NCBI GenBank assembly: GCA_964477345.1 | Contig: CAYZDL010000010.1 | Span: forward strand, 1 to 58,464 | Direction: 5' to 3' | DNA length: 58,464 nucleotides | Source: JAJZEO01 sp964477345 | GTDB lineage: Bacteria; Chlamydiota; Chlamydiia; Chlamydiales; 2-12-FULL-49-11 | Part shown: positions 53,046-58,464 of the stretch, one piece after another | Position numbering within the stretch: the first letter of the stretch is position 1 | Layout: every line of letters begins with the position of its first letter | The notes under the pieces: model-generated | Databases searched by the model: none | Told to the model about the DNA's origin: nothing | What the model saw: the letters and a program-made list of their open reading frames with translations, nothing else | Program-made: the position numbers and the translations under genes

Positions 53046-53576
53046 TTAAAAGAAGAATGAAAGGTGATAAACCTGACCCATCATGACAGAAAATGGAAAA
53101 TCGACTCTTGTATCACCTATAGATAAAAAAAGAACCCGCGCACCCTCATCGATCCTACCCATTCGGTGAAACGGTTTTTTCCAATCCTTGGCAATTAACC
53201 TTCCTACTTTTCCTAAGAGAGGCTCAGTAGCGATCGTGTCGAAAATTGGCCAGTGCAATCGGCAAAATTGCCAGGTAAAAAGAGCTGCTACCGTTTTTTG
53301 TTGTTTAATTCTATACCGTAAAAGACCCCTTAAGATCTCTTCCTTCTCAAAAAGAGCTCCTCTTCGATGAATGATCGGATACTTCGAACACTCATGACAT
53401 GGCAGATTCGGAATAAGTCGCGAAAAGCAGCGTCTGCAACGCCCTTCTTTTGAAAGGAGTTGGCAAATAGAGAGGCAATCTTCGCAAAATAGCCCCCTTG
53501 TTTCAATACAATCACCACACCCATAACAATGAGCCGGAGCAAAGAACGAAACAATTTCTTCTATGATTTGCATCAC
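53046..53576 (-). CDS. ComF-like protein, zinc-ribbon part with degenerate phosphoribosyltransferase region
   Basis: A 176-residue protein. Residues about 17-63 hold four CxxC pairs (CYGC, CEDC, CRRC, CHEC), the zinc ribbon of ComF competence-type phosphoribosyltransferases. The rest corresponds to the start of the PRTase fold (LRGLLRYRIKQQKTVAALF) but the PRPP loop (DDV-TTG-T) and the later R-N--AF motif are missing; it ends in ARVLFLSIGDTRVDFPF and a Phe-rich tail. Family ComF proteins are ~220-240 residues, so this is shortened or altered and possibly inactive as a transferase. It overlaps the AsmA-like gene by 4 bases. Confidence 0.7.
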   Translation of the reverse strand: MMQIIEEIVSFFAPAHCYGCGDCIETRGLFCEDCLSICQLLSKEGRCRRCFSRLIPNLPCHECSKYPIIHRRGALFEKEEILRGLLRYRIKQQKTVAALFTWQFCRLHWPIFDTIATEPLLGKVGRLIAKDWKKPFHRMGRIDEGARVLFLSIGDTRVDFPFSVMMGQVYHLSFFF

Positions 53577-56500
53577 TTTAGGGAGAATTTAGGATGTTCT
53601 AGCGTACCATTGATCGAAAGGACAAACAACTCAGTAATCTTAAAGAGGACATATTGCTTCATACGAATGTCAATGTGGATATTACCTTCAAGATCGACAT
53701 AAGATTCACTCTTATTCCAAAGGAAGAAATACGATCTTTTGCTATCGCTGTAGCTGTTTTTCAATTTATTAAAGACCAATTTCCCTCCTTTTAGGGTATA
53801 CTCCATTTCTCCCTGAATAGGAACTAATAGCCCTGTATCTAAACCCAGACGACTAATAATCTCAATCGGGATATCAAGAAGGTTGGTCCCCTGCTTAAAC
53901 GTATTGACAAAATTAAGGCTTCCCTTTCCTTTCAACGTTTTAGGATCACTTAGAAAGCCGATCACATCGTTGAATACCATATTTTTAATATGGAACGGTT
54001 TTATTCTTCCTCTGATTTTTCCCCTCTTTTGTAAAAGAGAAGGTCTCAGATCATGGATCAATAATTCTGGAGCATCAATCGATATATCGCCATCAGCGGT
54101 TGGCTTCATTTTCATTTCTTTTAAATCGATTGTAACTGCATCGTCGGAAATTTTCAGTTCATGCAGATCGGCCCCATTTTCATCGATATGAATCGATGAA
54201 AAGCAAGTTTTGAGCTGGTAGCCAAGCAAATCAAAGTCCTTTGCTTTAAAATACCCCTCAAAAACCGGTTTTTTAAAATGAGGCTCCTGAAAGACCAGTT
54301 CCCCTGAAAGTTCATACCCTCTATCTAGCTTTAACTCATCAACAAGGGCTTTGATATCTTTGTTTAAGAGAGGAATCATCTTTTGCATATTCATCTTAAT
54401 ATTCCCCAAAAAGATCGGGTGATCGTTTTGTTGCCTCAAATCAAGCTTGGGAACAAAATGAAAATCTAAACCGAACAAGTCGCCTTCAATCTTTTGCAGC
54501 GCAACCCCTTGGTCCTCACCGAGCTTAACCTCCATGTAAAGACCAGGATTAGAGCCCTCAATGATCCCCTCAGAATTAGGAAGGTGGAACATTTCTACAA
54601 TCGTCTCATATTGTTTTGAGGGGTGCGTTCGAAGATGAATTCCAAATCCCTTTCCAAACAAGTTAATCCCCCCCGAGACTTCCCATACATGATCGCTAAA
54701 ATGAAATTGCATCTCTTCTAAATCGTATTTCTGCCCCTTGAATTGGTAAACTCCTTTTGGGAGTAACCCTCCAAGCTGCATTCGATCTTTTGCATATTCA
54801 AAATCGAAAAGAATTTCAAAAGGCCATCCATTTGACTGGGGCACTATAAGCTCATTAACTTGGCTTGCAAATGGTGTTTCCTTTGTAAAATAGTGTATCA
54901 AGTCAGAAGTGAGAGTCGTTTTAATTCGGTACCCTTGACACAACTTTTCGTCTGTAAGAAATACTAGCGTCGGCACAGAAAATCCAAGGCTATATTTCCC
55001 ATCTTCTAGACAAAAGGAGGAATCCTTCACCAAAAAACCCCGTTCATGATTGTATTCGATATGAACAGGAGAATTAGAAGCGATCGTAAATTTATCGATC
55101 CCTTTGTGCTCAATGACTACCTCTCCCTCATAAAGAACCGAAAAAGGGAACCTAGCTGTTTGGATATATCCTAGCTCAAACTGACCATCGAGCATTAATA
55201 CCGGTCCCCAATCGATAAATGAAGAAAGGTCGATCTTTCCTCCTTTTAGAGGCAAAGATAACCGTTTTTTCTCTTGATCCCATACACCCTGGCCAAAAGC
55301 CACTTTGTGCCCCTCGAGCGCCACAACCAATTGCTCAATCGAGAAACCTTGATCAAAACGTCTTACACTACCCACAAGGTCAATCACTCCCAAGTGAGAA
55401 TCCAAAATTTGTAATGTATCTGATCCCAATTCTAACTTAAGAGAAAGGGGAAATTGCCCCATCTCGGCATGAGTGAGCCCATAACCATCAAGATCCATTT
55501 TCCAAATCTCATCAACAAAAGTAATTGCTCCCTCTAGCTTCCCTGACAATGCATTGGATTGCAGCTCGATCAATTCTAAAAGCGATCCCCCTACTCCCAA
55601 ATCAAGTCCAATACGAGACGCTATCCCAATTTCTTCCATTGTGAGAGAAAAAAAAGAACAAAATTCTTTAAGTTGATACTGAGACTCTTCCTCTGAAAAG
55701 ACAACCTTAATTCCTTTAAGTTTACTTCCAAAAAAATGAGATATATCATCTTCAATGAAAACTTTTTTCTGCTTACCATCATAGCCGCCGATTAAACGGA
55801 CTAGATCCATCATCGAATTTTCTAATCTCAAGTCAAAGGTCACATCGATCCCTAGTTCATCCGAGTAGTCTACATCGATCTCTTTGGCCGTAAGCATGTA
55901 CTCCTCATTCCCTCTGGGGGTGATTAATCGACCAGACACTTGAGAAATATGGACCTGATTTTCTTCTGAAACCGATCTGCAATTAAATCGAAAATCCTTA
56001 AGAGAAAATTCATCTGTCAATGGCATTGTCGCAGATAGCAGTGAACACTCAGCCTCCCAATTAACTCCTACAGCTCCTTCATGAGGAAATTTCATCGAAA
56101 GATTTAAGCCACTTTCCCCACTTTTAATCGTTCCTGCAAACGGAAATTTTAGTTTCTTTAACGGCTCTATAGTTCGAAGTAAAGACTCCAATCCATCGCT
56201 ATTTCCTGAAATCTCAGAGGTAACTACCGTCAGAGTCAGAGGCTCCTGATTTTTGGGGAATTTCATCTCCAACATTCCCTGAACACTTAAACCTTCAGTT
56301 TCAGTTGAGACCTCTTCAAAACGAAGCAACTTACCATCGGTATACAACTGCCCCTTCGTATCGGTAAAAAGAAGCCCTAACCTTTTTTCAGCAATGATTG
56401 CACCATAGAACGGAAGATAGGCTTGGCAAAGATTTGATCCAAAATCAAAATGGAATTTCCCCTCAGAAGTAGTCAGTTCTTTCATATCGAGAACCGAATT

Positions 56501-58464
56501 TAATCGAACATCGACAAAAGGTGTAGAGAGGTTTAGATAAGAGGTATCAATCTCTGCATCGATACTTTTTGCAGAAAAAACCCCTTCCAATGAGATCATC
56601 CCTTCTAGATCCCACGCACCCCCTGTAAAGTGCTTGACGATCTTTGCCCCTTCACAAGAAATATTTTTCCCCTTAAAAATACCCTTAGAAATACTTTCTT
56701 GTAAAAGATCAGGTAACTTCTTTTGTTCATATTTCAAAATTTGATCAGAGAGAAAAAAACCCAAATCGATTTGATCAACCCAGTCGCCTTTTACATCAAG
56801 TTTCAAATTCCCCGAAACATCCCAAAAACCCAATTGCCTATGCAAATCAAAATTAGCCGCTAGTCCATATCCATTAAACTTTTCCTTTATCGCAGAGCAT
56901 TCTGATGGATCAAAAAACTGAATCGCTCTTTCAAGCGATGTGACTAGATTCACCTTCACGTTTGCTTCAGAATAAAATCCAACTATATTCAGATCAACGA
57001 GAACATCTTCAACTTTAGCTCTAGCCCAAGATGGTTCAAACACATCGCGGCACATGAAGACCGCCATATCAATATCAGAGAATTTCAACGGATGGTCTGA
57101 ATTGACCCCCTTGATCACCTCTCCTTCAGTAATTTTAATTCTCCAGGAAGGGAATTTAAACTTCTCTACAGGAAGAAAATCTAGTTGTGCACTTCCTGAG
57201 ACTTTTTTAGCTGAAGTCGATACATCTTTACCTGTCCAATAAATCTCTACTTCATCGGCAATCATATCTTCTAAAAGAAGTTTACTAATTCTACCCTCTG
57301 CAATGACTAAAGAGAGATCACAAGTCAAAGCGCCTCGATCAAAATGGACCCCCTTGACTTCAGGCATGGCAAAACCAATGAAATGCTGAAACATTTTAAT
57401 TTGTGGAGCATCGATTTCTTTCAGTTGGCCCCTAACAAGCCATTCGTTTTTTTCAAGAGCGCTTAAAGAGAGGTTAAGATGTGTAGAGGTTCCCCCCTCT
57501 GCTTCCAAATAAAGCCTCATATCGATATCGAGAGTTTCACTATCTGATAAACTAGGACTTCCGCTTAATATGATGGGAGATACTTCCCCACTTTGATTCA
57601 ATAATCCTTTTAATTCAATTTGAGAGTCCTTGAACGTACTGAAATTGAGGGAACCCCCAATCTCCGAAATAGTAAAATCAGCGCCCCACTCAGCATCTTT
57701 AAACCGAGCCTCACCACCAACCAGCTGAGATTTTAAGGCTAAACTTTGCCACCAGGCTTCCTTTTTATCAATCCGCTTACCACCGCTTGGAAACGAGAAA
57801 TCAAGGGACATCTCCTCCATCTTAAGCTCAAATTCACCACTTTTTCGAGCACAAGCAAAAGAATTAACCTCAAGGTCACCCTTAGTCTGTAAAATTTGCC
57901 CCTGATCGTCAAAACCAATCCATGAGTGGCCACTAATGACCCCTTGCAATCCACACCAATCTTTCAACGAATTGGGCTCAAAAAAATTGACTATTCTCGA
58001 CAACCAAATAAGACTTGCACTCTCAAGCTCACTTTCAATGATTAACTCTTTTGGCCATTGATATAATTTGACCATTGCAGAGGCTTTTGACTCTCTCGGT
58101 GACCTTTCTGAAAGGTAAAATACACCCGCAGAACGTCTTTGATCATCCCCTTCGAGTGAAAAGTAAATATCAGCTCTACCTTCAGCATCGACGAACTTGA
58201 TCAAACCATCGGAGATATCGACTTTGTACTTTTCAAGAGGCCCACGCATTAAAGAAGCAAGAGTAAAGTCTTCTCCCTGACGCAATTTTTCGACTTCAAT
58301 TATCGGCTCTTCGATTAAAAACCGGAGTTTGAAATGAAGTCCTCTCGACTTCTCAAAGATACAGCCCAAATTTTGTATGGCTACAGTCGCTCCAACACCT
58401 CGAGTTTTGAAAGAGACTTGATTGAAACAAATTCCATCTCGCTTAAGCTTGACATGCTCACAGC
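53573..58464 (-). CDS. Very large AsmA-like (YhdP/TamB-type) protein, 5' end beyond window
   Basis: At least 1629 residues; the frame is open to the right edge, so the true start lies outside (a TTG at 58369 is internal). The sequence is long beta-rich segments alternating hydrophobic and charged residues, without motifs of an enzyme. The last ~120 residues match the AsmA-like C-terminal pattern (LGLDTGLLVPIQGEMEYTLK, then YVDLEGNIHIDIRMKQYVLF and a final GTLEHPKFSLK). Such proteins bridge inner and outer membranes and are implicated in phospholipid transport. It overlaps comF by 4 bases and is the first visible gene of the leftward run leading to the glycosyltransferases. Confidence 0.7.
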   Translation of the reverse strand, partial: CEHVKLKRDGICFNQVSFKTRGVGATVAIQNLGCIFEKSRGLHFKLRFLIEEPIIEVEKLRQGEDFTLASLMRGPLEKYKVDISDGLIKFVDAEGRADIYFSLEGDDQRRSAGVFYLSERSPRESKASAMVKLYQWPKELIIESELESASLIWLSRIVNFFEPNSLKDWCGLQGVISGHSWIGFDDQGQILQTKGDLEVNSFACARKSGEFELKMEEMSLDFSFPSGGKRIDKKEAWWQSLALKSQLVGGEARFKDAEWGADFTISEIGGSLNFSTFKDSQIELKGLLNQSGEVSPIILSGSPSLSDSETLDIDMRLYLEAEGGTSTHLNLSLSALEKNEWLVRGQLKEIDAPQIKMFQHFIGFAMPEVKGVHFDRGALTCDLSLVIAEGRISKLLLEDMIADEVEIYWTGKDVSTSAKKVSGSAQLDFLPVEKFKFPSWRIKITEGEVIKGVNSDHPLKFSDIDMAVFMCRDVFEPSWARAKVEDVLVDLNIVGFYSEANVKVNLVTSLERAIQFFDPSECSAIKEKFNGYGLAANFDLHRQLGFWDVSGNLKLDVKGDWVDQIDLGFFLSDQILKYEQKKLPDLLQESISKGIFKGKNISCEGAKIVKHFTGGAWDLEGMISLEGVFSAKSIDAEIDTSYLNLSTPFVDVRLNSVLDMKELTTSEGKFHFDFGSNLCQAYLPFYGAIIAEKRLGLLFTDTKGQLYTDGKLLRFEEVSTETEGLSVQGMLEMKFPKNQEPLTLTVVTSEISGNSDGLESLLRTIEPLKKLKFPFAGTIKSGESGLNLSMKFPHEGAVGVNWEAECSLLSATMPLTDEFSLKDFRFNCRSVSEENQVHISQVSGRLITPRGNEEYMLTAKEIDVDYSDELGIDVTFDLRLENSMMDLVRLIGGYDGKQKKVFIEDDISHFFGSKLKGIKVVFSEEESQYQLKEFCSFFSLTMEEIGIASRIGLDLGVGGSLLELIELQSNALSGKLEGAITFVDEIWKMDLDGYGLTHAEMGQFPLSLKLELGSDTLQILDSHLGVIDLVGSVRRFDQGFSIEQLVVALEGHKVAFGQGVWDQEKKRLSLPLKGGKIDLSSFIDWGPVLMLDGQFELGYIQTARFPFSVLYEGEVVIEHKGIDKFTIASNSPVHIEYNHERGFLVKDSSFCLEDGKYSLGFSVPTLVFLTDEKLCQGYRIKTTLTSDLIHYFTKETPFASQVNELIVPQSNGWPFEILFDFEYAKDRMQLGGLLPKGVYQFKGQKYDLEEMQFHFSDHVWEVSGGINLFGKGFGIHLRTHPSKQYETIVEMFHLPNSEGIIEGSNPGLYMEVKLGEDQGVALQKIEGDLFGLDFHFVPKLDLRQQNDHPIFLGNIKMNMQKMIPLLNKDIKALVDELKLDRGYELSGELVFQEPHFKKPVFEGYFKAKDFDLLGYQLKTCFSSIHIDENGADLHELKISDDAVTIDLKEMKMKPTADGDISIDAPELLIHDLRPSLLQKRGKIRGRIKPFHIKNMVFNDVIGFLSDPKTLKGKGSLNFVNTFKQGTNLLDIPIEIISRLGLDTGLLVPIQGEMEYTLKGGKLVFNKLKNSYSDSKRSYFFLWNKSESYVDLEGNIHIDIRMKQYVLFKITELFVLSINGTLEHPKFSLK

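Overview
The window comes from a member of the phylum Chlamydiae outside the Chlamydiaceae, most likely an amoeba-associated 'environmental' chlamydia; I cannot name the genus. The evidence is gene order and content. From 14.6 to 31.1 kb the genes rseP, dxr, ytgDCBA (with the YtgC-YtgR fusion), a CT_066-like gene, the ATP/ADP translocase npt1, lepA and gnd are arranged as in C. trachomatis CT_072 to CT_063. From 31.3 to 43.1 kb amiA, murE, ftsI, ftsL, rsmH, mraZ, CT_273-like, CT_274-like (TPR) and dnaA_2 follow CT_268 to CT_275. The correspondence to CT numbers is from memory of the C. trachomatis map. The two blocks are interrupted by lineage-specific insertions, where most of the interest lies.

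Layout. 1-4.4 kb: 3' part of a metal P-type ATPase and a large NAD-type glutamate dehydrogenase. 4.5-7.0 kb: two tandem paralogous proteins of unknown function, bounded by AT-rich palindromes. 7.2-10.9 kb: heat-shock operon hrcA-grpE-dnaK behind a degenerate CIRCE, closed by a strong terminator. 10.9-14.4 kb: a small exported protein and a filamentous-haemagglutinin-like exoprotein broken by an assembly gap. 14.6-22.7 kb: leftward operon mrp-ytgABCD-dxr-rseP (metal uptake, isoprenoid synthesis, membrane proteolysis). 22.9-27.8 kb: rightward CT_066-like, npt1, a possibly frameshifted coiled-coil ORF, lepA. 27.9-29.7 kb: a divergent pair made of a glycosyltransferase-51 (peptidoglycan polymerase) and a stand-alone transpeptidase domain. 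29.6-31.2 kb: gnd and tRNA-Arg(CCU). 31.3-37.2 kb: leftward dcw cluster mraZ-rsmH-ftsL-ftsI-murE-amiA with overlapping or abutting genes. 37.6-43.6 kb: CT_273-like, a TPR protein resembling type III chaperones, two effector-like enzymes (a YopT/C58-like cysteine protease and an Ntn-hydrolase with a bilobed hydrophobic segment), gene remnants, dnaA_2 and a membrane protein. 43.7-53.0 kb: nine tandem, mostly ATGA-overlapping genes for signal-peptide-bearing glycosyltransferases resembling fungal MNN1-type family GT71. 53.0-58.5 kb: a ComF-like fragment and a very large AsmA-like protein running off the right edge, both upstream of the array on the same strand.

How the genes work together. Peptidoglycan synthesis and division is strongly represented: ftsI, ftsL, rsmH, murE, amiA, plus the extra GT51/transpeptidase pair, which pathogenic Chlamydia lack. 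Host interaction is represented by the energy parasite translocase, iron uptake, the exoprotein, the effector candidates and above all the exported glycosyltransferase array. That array is the best candidate here for an undescribed system: eight members keep the DxD and GDKETFW-type motifs, while the first in transcription order has lost the DxD.

The sequence carries four assembly gaps (N runs at 11564-11573, 15074-15098, 19400-19409 and 43904-43929), each inside a gene, so frames across them are not reliable.
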